Source: an uncultured Collinsella sp.
Lineage (GTDB): Bacteria; Actinomycetota; Coriobacteriia; Coriobacteriales; Coriobacteriaceae
Direction of reading: 5' to 3'
DNA: 64,000 nt
NCBI GenBank assembly: GCA_900767675.1
Contig: CAAFZX010000044.1
Location: forward strand, 154,639-218,638
The notes beneath the pieces were generated by a model. It was given only the letters and a program-made list of their open reading frames with translations, was not told where the DNA came from and did no database searches. The translations under genes were made by a program, and so were the position numbers. Below, one piece after another: positions 15,998-24,077 of the stretch. Numbering within the stretch: position 1 is the first letter of the stretch; each line of letters opens with the position of its first letter.

Positions 15998-16507
15998 CTA
16001 GCCTTCTGCCTGGGTCACCCGCACTTTGACACGCGTCGGATTGCCGTGGGTGTCGTAGGTCTTGGCATCGAGTGCCTGAATTTCGATATATGCCTCGCCT
16101 TCTTGGATATCGCCGGCGGGGCAGGTCTCAACCGTCTTGCCGGTTTCGACCACACCGGACTCATAGATGGTCTCGTCGTTTTGAATCACGCGGAAGCGCT
16201 GGGGAAACTTGTTGTCTTGGACGTTTTGCACGTTGACGCGCAACTTGCCGCCTTCCTGCAACTGTGCGACCGGCGCGACCGAGATCGTCATCATGTTGTC
16301 GCGGACGATGGCGTCGAGCTCATCCTGGATTTCTTGGCGCGATTTACCCTCTGCCGTCGTGACTGAGGCGCCCGCTTCGGGTACGGGCTGCGACTGCCAG
16401 GCGTATAGCCCTACGGCGATGAGGGCGCAGGCGATAGCCAGGCAGACAACGACGAGTTTCTTGCGTCGCCCCAGTCCTGCAAGGCGGGGCAGCTTCTTCG
16501 CACTCAT
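15998..16507 (-). CDS. Single-pass membrane protein of unknown function
   Basis: A 169-residue protein with a basic cytoplasmic N-terminus (LAGLGRRKK), one transmembrane helix (LVVVCLAIACALIAVGLYAW, about 18-37) and an extracytoplasmic part with a short acidic helix (EIQDELDAIVRDN) and beta-strand-rich C-terminus (KLRVNVQNVQ, AYIEIQALDA, RVKVRVTQ). Its ATG overlaps the stop of the preceding 98-residue gene by four bases (ATGA), so the pair is translationally coupled. It may anchor or assemble the secreted proteins encoded downstream; that is inferred from position only. Confidence 0.75.
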   Translation of the reverse strand: MSAKKLPRLAGLGRRKKLVVVCLAIACALIAVGLYAWQSQPVPEAGASVTTAEGKSRQEIQDELDAIVRDNMMTISVAPVAQLQEGGKLRVNVQNVQDNKFPQRFRVIQNDETIYESGVVETGKTVETCPAGDIQEGEAYIEIQALDAKTYDTHGNPTRVKVRVTQAEG

Positions 16508-16800
16508 GCGGCGTCCTTGGTGGTGTAAACACGCGCGAACGTGGACGGGTCCGCTCCAAAGAGCATGTGAAGCATCAGGCGGCGCGAGTAGATGAGCTCG
16601 TCGAAGTCGTGAGGGAGCTCGATGTTGTGGATACGCGCGATGTGGTGGGCGAGCGCCGAGAACGACTCGGGGTCGCAGATAACATCGGTGGTGACGTGGT
16701 AGACCGCCGTATCGGGGAACGCCTCTTCGTCGAAAGGCAGGAGATAGGGATCGTCGTCGACCTCGATGGCGACGCCGTACTGGGGCCAGTAATATGCCAT
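16504..16800 (-). CDS. Small cytoplasmic hypothetical protein
   Basis: A 98-residue acidic protein starting at ATG 16800 behind AGGGAGG. It has no signal peptide or membrane segment. The opening, MAYYWPQYGVAIEVDDDPYL, and the following beta strand YHVTTDVI faintly resemble the core of PD-(D/E)XK nucleases of the DUF559 type (acidic residues in IEVDDD), but the protein is too short for a full nuclease and the rest (ALAHHIARIHNIELP) is helical. It leads a minus-strand group of secreted proteins with a four-base overlap to the next gene. Function unknown; a regulator or a nuclease-derived fragment are both possible. Confidence 0.65.
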   Translation of the reverse strand: MAYYWPQYGVAIEVDDDPYLLPFDEEAFPDTAVYHVTTDVICDPESFSALAHHIARIHNIELPHDFDELIYSRRLMLHMLFGADPSTFARVYTTKDAA

Positions 16801-16884
16801 GGGAACCTCCCTGCTTCTGGGGCCAAAACTTCCATTGGTTTTGGCTGTTGATGCCGACCGTATCAGTCACTACTTGACCAATTT

Positions 16885-16922
16885 CTGACCAAATGCTTGA
16901 CGGATTGACATCTCCGCAGGTA
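16885..16922. promoter_or_regulatory. Cluster of TGAC(C/G/A) repeats upstream of two divergent operons
   Basis: Within the 346-bp divergent gap (16801-17146), TTGACC, CTGACC, TTGACG and TTGACA occur in quick succession between about 16873 and 16911. They could be overlapping -35 boxes for the plus-strand lactate dehydrogenase operon, or an operator. No good -10 box at 17-bp spacing follows. The rest of the gap is AT-richer and shows no gene. Confidence 0.3.
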
Positions 16923-17146
16923 AAAGATGGTAAAAATTACTTCAACTTTTTTCGAGCGCCAATTACGTGGTCGCTGGCGGTAAAGCGACATGTGTCAAAA
17001 GCATCGTCTGCCGAGGAAACCTTGCCGCTCGCCGAATTGCACGAACGTAAAAATCGCCAATTATGGAGACGGTCTCGAACACGTCGACGAAACGATGCGG
17101 TAACATCTCCCTGCAAACACTGTAGTTAGCTAAAGGGGGAGTTCGC

Positions 17147-18748
17147 GTGTCTGCAACCATCAAACCCTTCACCGACGAGTTCGAGGAGTATGGCCGCGAT
17201 GAGTCTCGCACATCGGGCGAGGCCTCGAGCATCTCGTTTCCGACAACGGAGGACGAGGTCCGCGCCATTTTGAAAAAGCTCCATGCCGAGCGTGTCCCGG
17301 TGACGGTTCAGGGTGCCCGGACCGGTCTTGCCGCCGGCGCCGTGCCTCATGGCGGTCACGTTCTCAATACTTCCCGTATGAATCGCTACCTAGGCATTCG
17401 CCGCGATGAGCAGGGCCGCTTTCTTTTGCGTGTGGCGCCCGGCGTCGTGCTGTCTGAGCTGCGCAAGCAACTGGGCAAAAAAGTGCTGCCGACTGCCGGC
17501 TGGGACCGGGCATCACTTGAGGCCTACGAGGAGTTCCAGGAAGCTCCCGAGCAATTCTTTCCTACCGATCCCACCGAGGCATCTGCCTGCCTGGGCGGTA
17601 TGGCGGCATGCAACGCTTCCGGCGCCCGTAGCTACGCTTACGGCCCCATGCGCCCTCACGTCACGGGCCTTCATGTCGCGCTGACCGATGGCGACCTGCT
17701 CGAGCTTCACCGTGGCGAGGTTTTTGCACAGGGTCGTCGCCTTTCGCTCGTCACGGTGCAGGGCCGCACGCTCGAGCTCGACCTTCCCGACTACACCATG
17801 CCCAAGACTAAAAATGCTTCGGGCTATTTCGTTGCTGACGATATGGATGCCATCGATCTGTTTATCGGTGCGTGTGGCACACTCGGCGTCATCACCGAGC
17901 TCGAGATTGCCCTGCAGGCGGCGCCTGCGGTCGTTTGGGGCGTGAGCTGCTTCTTTGACAGCGAAGACAAGGCTGTGTCCTTCACCGATTCTGTGCGCCC
18001 CGTCCTGTCCCACGCGGCTGCCATCGAATATTTCGATGCGGGCGCCCTGGATATCCTGCGTCGCCAGCGTGAGCAGTCGACTGCGTTCGCCTCGCTGCCG
18101 GCGCTCGACAAAGACGCCAAGGTCTGTGTTTACGTGGAGCTCGACTGCGACGACGAAGCCCAGGCGACTGAGGAGCTGTATCACTTGGGGTGGGTACTGG
18201 AGCTTGCGGGCGGCAGCGACGATGCGACATGGGTCGCGCGCACCGAGGTCGATCGCGAGTGTCAGCGATTCTTCCGCCATGCGGTGCCCGAGAGCGTCAA
18301 CATGCTCATCGACGAGCGTCGCCGCACGGATCCCACCATCACCAAACTGGGTTCGGACATGTCGGTGCCCAACGCACGCTTGGCCGATGTCATCGCCCTC
18401 TATCGCCGCACGTTGGCCGAAAGCGGGCTTGAGTCTGCCGCCTGGGGGCACATCGGTAACAACCATCTGCATGTGAACATTCTGCCGCGCGATGCGCAGG
18501 ATTACCGCCGCGGCGGAGAACTCTTTGCCCAGTGGGCTTCCGAGGTCACGGCCATGGGCGGCGCCGTCTCCGCCGAACACGGCGTCGGCAAGATCAAGGC
18601 GGGCTTCCTGGAGACGATGTACGGCCGCGAGGCCATGGTCGAGTCGGCGCGGCTCAAGCTCCAGCTCGATCCTGCCGGGCAGCTGGGTCGCGGCAACCTG
18701 TTTTCGGAGAAGCTCTTGGATGAGCTCGTCCAGAAAGGAGGCGCGTGA
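17147..18748 (+). CDS. lctD: FAD-binding D-lactate dehydrogenase (LctD/GlcD-like)
   Basis: A 533-residue flavoprotein of the PCMH/FAD-oxidase_C type. The FAD-binding part shows VTVQGARTGLAAGAVPHGG (about 51-69), then GGMAACNASGARSYAYG (about 149-165) and GACGTLGVITELEI. The C-terminal lobe has the metal and substrate histidines in GHIGNNHLHVN and SAEHGVGKIK. GTG at 17147 follows GGGGGAG. The following etfB and ferredoxin-fused etfA match the three subunits of the electron-confurcating lactate dehydrogenase of Acetobacterium woodii (LctD, LctB, LctC), which drives lactate oxidation by NAD+ with reduced ferredoxin. Glycolate or 2-hydroxyglutarate as substrate cannot be excluded. Confidence 0.8.
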   Translation: MSATIKPFTDEFEEYGRDESRTSGEASSISFPTTEDEVRAILKKLHAERVPVTVQGARTGLAAGAVPHGGHVLNTSRMNRYLGIRRDEQGRFLLRVAPGVVLSELRKQLGKKVLPTAGWDRASLEAYEEFQEAPEQFFPTDPTEASACLGGMAACNASGARSYAYGPMRPHVTGLHVALTDGDLLELHRGEVFAQGRRLSLVTVQGRTLELDLPDYTMPKTKNASGYFVADDMDAIDLFIGACGTLGVITELEIALQAAPAVVWGVSCFFDSEDKAVSFTDSVRPVLSHAAAIEYFDAGALDILRRQREQSTAFASLPALDKDAKVCVYVELDCDDEAQATEELYHLGWVLELAGGSDDATWVARTEVDRECQRFFRHAVPESVNMLIDERRRTDPTITKLGSDMSVPNARLADVIALYRRTLAESGLESAAWGHIGNNHLHVNILPRDAQDYRRGGELFAQWASEVTAMGGAVSAEHGVGKIKAGFLETMYGREAMVESARLKLQLDPAGQLGRGNLFSEKLLDELVQKGGA

Positions 18749-18750
18749 AG

Positions 18751-19566
18751 ATGAGCGATTTCCATATGGTGGTGTGCGTCAAGGCGGTGCCGGGCAGCAC
18801 CGAGGTCAAGATGGACCCCAAGACCAATACCATCGTGCGCGATGGCAAGCAGGCGGTCATTAATCCCTTTGACGCGAGCGCTTTGGAATGCGCGCTGGCG
18901 CTGAAGGACGACTTTATCGGCTTTGGCATGGACGTGCGCGTAACGGTGGTGTCGATGGGCATCCCCGCGACCGAATCGCTATTGCGCGACTGCATCGCCC
19001 GAGGCGCCGATGACGCACTGCTACTGACCGATCGCGCCTTTGCAGGCGCCGATACCCTGGCAACCACCTATGCCCTCAAGTGTGGCATCGAGGCGCTCGA
19101 CGAGGACTTCGACCTGCTCATCTGCGGCAAGATGGCGGTGGACGGCGATACGGCCCAGATTGGTCCCGAGCTTGCCGGCGCCTTTGAGATTCCCTGCGTG
19201 ACCGACGTGAGCTGCGTGCAGAGCGCAGGCTTTACGACCTGTGGTTCACTGGCGCTTGTTCACGGCTGCGATGCCGGCGAGGAGACGGTCTATCTTGAGA
19301 TGCCGTGCGCGATGACGACTGCCAAGGAGATCGGCCAGCTGCGCATGCCGAGCATTGCCGGTATTCGTGCGGCCGAGGAGGCGGACGTGCGCGTGGTCAA
19401 CGCTGCCGACGTGAACGCCGACCCCGCGCGCTGCGGCCTTGCCGGCTCGCCGACACAGGTCGTGCGATCGTTTGTGCCCGACCGCGACCAAACGTGCGAA
19501 GCTGTTGAGGGAACGGCGTCCGAGCAGGCGGCGAAACTTGCCAAGATTATCGAGGGGATGGCATAG
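18751..19566 (+). CDS. etfB: Electron transfer flavoprotein subunit beta
   Basis: A protein of about 271 residues of the ETF beta family, with the N-terminal VCVKAVPGSTEVKMDP, the INPFDASALECALAL segment and the AMP/FAD site region GKMAVDGDTAQIGPELA. I place the start at ATG 18751, nine bases after AGGAGG; a GTG at 18745 overlapping the upstream stop is in frame but too close to that site. It forms a heterodimer with the EtfA encoded immediately downstream. In bifurcating Etf complexes this subunit binds the bifurcating FAD and NAD; the tight three-gene layout supports that role. Confidence 0.9.
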   Translation: MSDFHMVVCVKAVPGSTEVKMDPKTNTIVRDGKQAVINPFDASALECALALKDDFIGFGMDVRVTVVSMGIPATESLLRDCIARGADDALLLTDRAFAGADTLATTYALKCGIEALDEDFDLLICGKMAVDGDTAQIGPELAGAFEIPCVTDVSCVQSAGFTTCGSLALVHGCDAGEETVYLEMPCAMTTAKEIGQLRMPSIAGIRAAEEADVRVVNAADVNADPARCGLAGSPTQVVRSFVPDRDQTCEAVEGTASEQAAKLAKIIEGMA

Positions 19567-20772
19567 ATGAGCGGACTGATTATCGATAACGAAGCCTGTA
19601 TCGGCTGCGGTCGCTGCGTTCGCGCCTGTGCCTCGGGCGGCATCGTAGTGGAAGGCGAGCGGCCCAGCCGTTGCGCCCGCGTAACCGACGGCTGCATCCT
19701 ATGCGGCGGGTGCGTCGACGCTTGCCCCGTCAATGCCATTTCGATCGAGCGCGACGAGGCCGCCGGCGCGGTTGACCTCGATGCGTATCGAGATATCTGG
19801 GTATTCGTGCAGACCGACGAGTGCGATGTCGTGGCGCCGGTGGCCTACGAGCTCATGGGCAAGGGCCGCGAGCTTGCCGATGCTCGCGGCTGCCGTCTGG
19901 TGGCGCTGGTCGGTATGGGCCCCGAGGGTTCTCTCGGTGATCTGGAGCATCTGGTTTGCGCCGGTGCAGACGAGGTCCTGGTCTGTCGCGACGAGCGTCT
20001 GCGCCAGAACGATGCGGAGGTCTACGCCCGGCTGATCTGCGATTTGGTGGCAGAGCGCAAGCCCGAGGCCATTCTGTACGGTGCGACCGCCTTTGGCCGC
20101 GAACTGGCACCCGGCGTTGCCGTGCGCCTGCAGACGGGCCTTACGGCTGACTGTACCGTACTTTCGATGGATACGGAGACGGGGCTGCTGCAACAGACGC
20201 GTCCGGCGTTTGGCGGCAACCTGATGGCCACCATCGTCTGCCCCAACCATCGTCCCCAGATGGCAACGGTGCGCCCCGGCATCTTTGGAGCGCCCGAGTT
20301 TGACTATAGCCGCTCCGGCACGATCACCCAGGTATCGCTTGCGGAAGACGCCAAGGCTCGTGTCGAGATCTCGATTCCCGCCGAGGAGTGGGGGCAACAG
20401 GCTTCGATCGCCGATGCCGAGCGCCTGGTCGTGGTGGGTCGCGGCATTGGTTCCAAGAAAAACCTGCCGCTGATGCGAAGGCTCGCCGAGGCCCTGGGAG
20501 CCGAGCTTGGCTGCACACGACCTGTCGTGGAGGCCGGCTGGTTGGAGTATCGCCATCAGATTGGCCAGACGGGCGTATCGGTTTCGCCCAAGCTCCTCGT
20601 GAGTATCGGTGTTTCGGGCGCTATCCAGCATCTTGCCGGCATCGGTGGGGCGGAGTGCATTATCGCCATCAACGAGGACCCGGATGCCCCCATCTTTGGT
20701 GCTGCCCAGTATAAGGTTGTCGGTGATGCCGTCGAGGTCGTCGAGGAACTGCTAGCCCAGCTTGAGCGCTAG
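19567..20772 (+). CDS. etfA: Electron transfer flavoprotein subunit alpha with 2[4Fe-4S] domain
   Basis: A 401-residue EtfA with an N-terminal ferredoxin-like domain containing two complete [4Fe-4S] motifs: C11, C14, C17, C21 and C43, C46, C49, C53. The standard EtfA body follows, ending with the FAD-binding region RGIGSKKNLPLMRRLAEALG, VEAGWLEYRHQIGQTG, LLVSIGVSGAIQHLAGI and INEDPDAPIFGAAQYKVVGD. Fe-S-fused EtfA subunits occur in electron-bifurcating lactate and caffeyl-CoA systems and in other clostridial Etfs. It starts one base after the etfB stop (TAG ATG) and its end overlaps the convergent HD-hydrolase gene by four bases. Confidence 0.9.
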   Translation: MSGLIIDNEACIGCGRCVRACASGGIVVEGERPSRCARVTDGCILCGGCVDACPVNAISIERDEAAGAVDLDAYRDIWVFVQTDECDVVAPVAYELMGKGRELADARGCRLVALVGMGPEGSLGDLEHLVCAGADEVLVCRDERLRQNDAEVYARLICDLVAERKPEAILYGATAFGRELAPGVAVRLQTGLTADCTVLSMDTETGLLQQTRPAFGGNLMATIVCPNHRPQMATVRPGIFGAPEFDYSRSGTITQVSLAEDAKARVEISIPAEEWGQQASIADAERLVVVGRGIGSKKNLPLMRRLAEALGAELGCTRPVVEAGWLEYRHQIGQTGVSVSPKLLVSIGVSGAIQHLAGIGGAECIIAINEDPDAPIFGAAQYKVVGDAVEVVEELLAQLER

Positions 20773-21581
20773 GCGCGCGCCAGCCAGTTGCGCATCTCGT
20801 CCTTTAGGCGCTCCCAGGTCGCTTGCGTGGCGGGATCGGTAAAGGGGCGCGTAATGCCAAAGGGCGCGTCGAGCAGGCGGTAGACATCGCCCTGCTCGCG
20901 CGCCAGCGCGCGGCTTGCCGGATAGACGAGCTCAAACATAAAGCAGATGAGCCCCACCAGGTAGTCCGCCGGCTCGTTGCGCTCGTCACGCGCGACGCAG
21001 CGATGCTCGTCAAAGGCGGCAAGCGTCGATGCCGAGAAGTGGCTGCCGAGAAACGTCTTTTCGTCCACCTTGAGGATGGTGTCGACGGTGCTGTCGGCGA
21101 TGGTGCGCATAATGTCGATTTTGTCGCCATCGCGCACGATATCGCAGAAGTGCCGTGTACGCTCGTCGAGTTGTGCCGGCAGGCGAAAGTCGCTGTGATA
21201 GGCGATGCTCGCGCGGATGAGCTCGTCGTACTCGTCGGCCTCGATAAAATCTCGGATGCTTGTTGTGGCGGGCGCGTCGTCGGGGTTCTCGCCAAAGAGG
21301 ACTCCGACGCCCAACGCTGCATGGCTCATACTCTCGGCGTCCTTAAAGGTGTCCCAGCGTCGCAGCTGCTCAAAGCGGCCCATATCGTGTAACAGTCCAC
21401 AAAGCCACGCCAGGTCAATGTCCTGCGGTGACCAGCTCTGCTTACGCGCCACGGTATCGCACGCTTCCGCCACGTGATAGGTATGTTCGATCTTGAGTGC
21501 GATGCGCGGATTGGCGGCATCGTAAGCATCGGTATAGTTCTTGAAGGCCGCTGCAGCCCGCGTTCGATCGATAGCTGTCAT
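20769..21581 (-). CDS. HD-domain phosphohydrolase
   Basis: A 270-residue HD-superfamily protein. Metal ligands are visible as H33/H36 in EHTYHVAEA, the HD pair H65-D66 in GLLHDMGRFE, a histidine in SIAYHSDF, and a later Asp in RDGDKIDIMR. Proteins of this shape are annotated as nucleotide phosphohydrolases or YfbR/YqeK-like enzymes; no second domain identifies the substrate. ATG at 21581 is preceded by AGGAAG at moderate spacing. It is monocistronic and tail-to-tail with etfA. Confidence 0.8.
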   Translation of the reverse strand: MTAIDRTRAAAAFKNYTDAYDAANPRIALKIEHTYHVAEACDTVARKQSWSPQDIDLAWLCGLLHDMGRFEQLRRWDTFKDAESMSHAALGVGVLFGENPDDAPATTSIRDFIEADEYDELIRASIAYHSDFRLPAQLDERTRHFCDIVRDGDKIDIMRTIADSTVDTILKVDEKTFLGSHFSASTLAAFDEHRCVARDERNEPADYLVGLICFMFELVYPASRALAREQGDVYRLLDAPFGITRPFTDPATQATWERLKDEMRNWLARA

Positions 21582-21718
21582 AATGACTTCCTAAAAAGTT
21601 GTGTCTTTCTGTGTCTTTCGATCCGGTGGCAATTGTAGGTGAACTCGGTTGCTGCCGGGCGATGATTCTGCCACGTCGTTGAATGCAACTCGGAAAGCTT
21701 GTCAGGACGAGAAACGTT

Positions 21719-22411
21719 ATGGTGCTCAAAATCGTTAAAATCGTTTGGCCGGTGATGCTTACCTATGTTGCGATAGGCGCGCCGTGCGGAATGATCATGG
21801 GGCAGACGGGAATGGAGCCCTGGATGGTCTTTGCTCTGAGCAGCACGTTTGTGACGGGCAGCGGCCAGTTTATGATCTGCAATCTTTGGCTGGCGGGCGT
21901 ACCGGCACCTTCGATTATCGCGAGCGTCGCCGCCATCTCCTCGCGCTTTGCACTTTATTCGGCATCGATCGCACCCCATCTGGCGGGCGCCTCGAAGCGT
22001 CAGACGCTGGCTGTTGCCGCGACGCTCACCGAGGAGGCATACGGCATCTCGCTTGCCAGGCTGGTTGAGGGGGAGGATTGGGGCCCGCGTGAATCCTTCG
22101 TGCTCAACGTGATCCTCATCGCGACATGGGGCGCTTCGTGTACGACGGGCGCCATCGTCGGCGCCGTTGTCGATGTTCCCACCGCTATTGCGAGTTTCGT
22201 CTGCACGTCGCTCTTTATCTGCCTGCTCTTTTCGCAGCGGCTGTCGCGCGGCAACGTTGTCGCGGCGGTTTCGGGCGCGGCGTCCGTCACCGTATGCAAG
22301 TTCTTGGACCTCACGAATATTGCCGTGCCGGCAAGCGTCGTGGTCGGCATTGCCATTGCGCTGGCGTGCGATGCTGTATTTGACGGAAGAGGTGCCCGCG
22401 ATGCCCGTTAA
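21719..22411 (+). CDS. azlC: AzlC family branched-chain amino-acid exporter, large subunit
   Basis: A protein of about 230 residues with roughly seven hydrophobic segments and family signatures IGAPCGMIMGQTG, STFVTGSGQFM and SSRFALYSASIAPHL. I prefer ATG 21719, with AGGACGAG upstream, over the in-frame ATG at 21683 that lacks a binding site. It overlaps azlD by 11 bases. AzlCD pairs export branched-chain amino acids or analogues, and this strain also encodes a complete import system at 41-48 kb. Confidence 0.85.
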   Translation: MVLKIVKIVWPVMLTYVAIGAPCGMIMGQTGMEPWMVFALSSTFVTGSGQFMICNLWLAGVPAPSIIASVAAISSRFALYSASIAPHLAGASKRQTLAVAATLTEEAYGISLARLVEGEDWGPRESFVLNVILIATWGASCTTGAIVGAVVDVPTAIASFVCTSLFICLLFSQRLSRGNVVAAVSGAASVTVCKFLDLTNIAVPASVVVGIAIALACDAVFDGRGARDAR

Positions 22412-22724
22412 CGAGTTCTTGGTTCTGTGGCTGTCGTCGTGGGCTGCTATCGCGTTCTTTCGCATCGCGCCGGCGTTCGCCCTGCGCGGGAGAACGCTGT
22501 CGCCCCGCATTACCGAGGCCCTGGGTTATATCCCGCCCGCTGCCTTTGCCGCGCTGGTCGCCAACGACTTGGTGAGCCCCGGCGCGTTCGACGCGGGACT
22601 CTGGCCTGCCTTGGTTCCCTGGATTGCGGCTGCCGGCGTCGTGGCGGTGGCTGTGAAGACAAAGTCAATGTTGTGGTGCTGCGTCTCGGGCATCGTGCTC
22701 TATATCGTCTTGAGCCTCATATAA
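22401..22724 (+). CDS. azlD: AzlD family exporter, small subunit
   Basis: A 107-residue membrane protein with three to four hydrophobic segments (FLVLWLSSWAAIAFF, GYIPPAAFAALVANDL, LVPWIAAAGVVAVAV, LWCCVSGIVLYIVLSLI). ATG at 22401 overlaps the end of azlC and has GGAAGAGG at suitable distance. The small size, the RIAPAF segment and the YIPPAAFAAL turn are typical for AzlD. It is the second component of the AzlCD exporter. Confidence 0.85.
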   Translation: MPVNEFLVLWLSSWAAIAFFRIAPAFALRGRTLSPRITEALGYIPPAAFAALVANDLVSPGAFDAGLWPALVPWIAAAGVVAVAVKTKSMLWCCVSGIVLYIVLSLI

Positions 22725-22866
22725 GAGCGGGGTACGTTTGGCGTTCCGGCCCAACGAATCGAATTTCTCACCGAGCCGGTCTGCTTCTTCTGGTACCATG
22801 TTCAAACTTTACTGTAGCAAAGTGTGACGTGGGCTTTTGTGCCTCGTCAACGGAAATGGGGGTTTC

Positions 22867-23889
22867 ATGGCACAGGAAGCGACCGCCAACGAGCAAAAGA
22901 AATTCAAGGTCCCGCGCATCCCGGGCGACATCATGATCTACCCGATGATTGTCGGCCTTTTGCTCAATACCTTCTGCCCGCAGGTCTTCGAGATCGGTGG
23001 CTTCTTTACCGCCGCCTGCCGCGGCGGTTCCAACACCATCGTCGCCGCGATCCTGCTGTTTGTGGGCGCCGGCATCAGCTTTAAGTCCACGCCGGGCGCC
23101 ATCAAGACCGGCATCGTCGTGCTGGTCCCTAAGCTTGTGGTGGCAGCCGCGTTGGGCCTGGGCGTCGCGTATTTCTTTAACGACAACTTCCTGGGCCTGA
23201 GCTCCGTGTCCATCATCGGCGGCATCACGTTTTGCAACATGGCGCTCTATACGGGCATCATGGGCGAGTTCGGCGATGAGTCCGAGCAGGGCGCCGTCGG
23301 TATCCTGTTCTTTACGGCCGGCCCCGCCGTCACCATGATCATCCTCGGTGTCTCGGGCCTCGCCAACATCCCCGTCGGCACCATCATCGGATCCATCCTG
23401 CCGCTTGTTATCGGCATGGTTCTGGGCAACTTGTTCCCGTTTATCAAGAACCTGCTGGTCCCCGGTGCCAATCCCGCGATCGCTGTCATCGGTTTTCAGC
23501 TCGGTGCGTCCATGAGCCTTTCGAGCTTCATCACCGGCGGCATCTCGGGCATCCTGCTGGGCCTTATCACGCTCTTTATCGTCGGTCCCATTACCTTTGC
23601 CTTCGAGCGCCTGTGCGGTGGTAACGGCAAGGCGGCCGTTGCCTGCTCCACCATTGCCGGCACGGCCATGACCACGCCGGTCGCCCTCGCCGAGATCGCT
23701 CCGCGCTATGCCGAGCTTGCGCCCACCGCGTATGCGCAGATCGCCACTGCCGTTATCATCACGGCAATCATGGCTCCGATTCTGACCGGCTGGGTCGATA
23801 AGAAGTTCTGCCACGGCAAAGAGGACCTGTCGCCCGCCGGTGTCGAGGCCATCGAGGAAGCTGTCGCAACCGATATCGACGGTGAGTAA
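22867..23889 (+). CDS. kdgT: 2-keto-3-deoxygluconate permease
   Basis: A protein of about 340 residues with ten or so hydrophobic segments and the KdgT family pattern: PGDIMIYPMIVGLLLNTFCP near the N-terminus, GGSNTIVAAILLFVGAGI, GGITFCNMALYTGIMGEFGD and the C-terminal CSTIAGTAMTTPVALAEI. The ATG at 22867 follows a G-rich GGGGGTTT; an in-frame ATG 30 bases upstream is less likely. It imports 2-keto-3-deoxygluconate, a pectin and uronate breakdown product, with protons. No kdgK or kdgA gene is adjacent, so the substrate is inferred from family only. A strong hairpin follows. Confidence 0.85.
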   Translation: MAQEATANEQKKFKVPRIPGDIMIYPMIVGLLLNTFCPQVFEIGGFFTAACRGGSNTIVAAILLFVGAGISFKSTPGAIKTGIVVLVPKLVVAAALGLGVAYFFNDNFLGLSSVSIIGGITFCNMALYTGIMGEFGDESEQGAVGILFFTAGPAVTMIILGVSGLANIPVGTIIGSILPLVIGMVLGNLFPFIKNLLVPGANPAIAVIGFQLGASMSLSSFITGGISGILLGLITLFIVGPITFAFERLCGGNGKAAVACSTIAGTAMTTPVALAEIAPRYAELAPTAYAQIATAVIITAIMAPILTGWVDKKFCHGKEDLSPAGVEAIEEAVATDIDGE

Positions 23890-23934
23890 CGGCCGTTGCC
23901 GATAATAGATTCCGGCGTGCAATTCGCGCCGTTC

Positions 23935-23978
23935 GAGCGCCCGAACGAAAGCTATCTTGCAGTAACGTTCGGGCGCTC
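23935..23978 (+). terminator. Hairpin downstream of kdgT
   Basis: Perfect 13-bp arms GAGCGCCCGAACG and CGTTCGGGCGCTC flank an 18-base loop. The T-tract is weak (TGCTATTATT), so termination may be partial; TATTAT could also serve as a -10 box for the next gene. Confidence 0.55.
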
Positions 23979-24077
23979 TGCTATTATTCCCATTACCCCT
24001 GCGGACTAGGGGGTGTTTGTTGCCCAGACACGAATCGGGCGATTCTGACCACTTGGATATTGAAGGGATGGCGTCTA

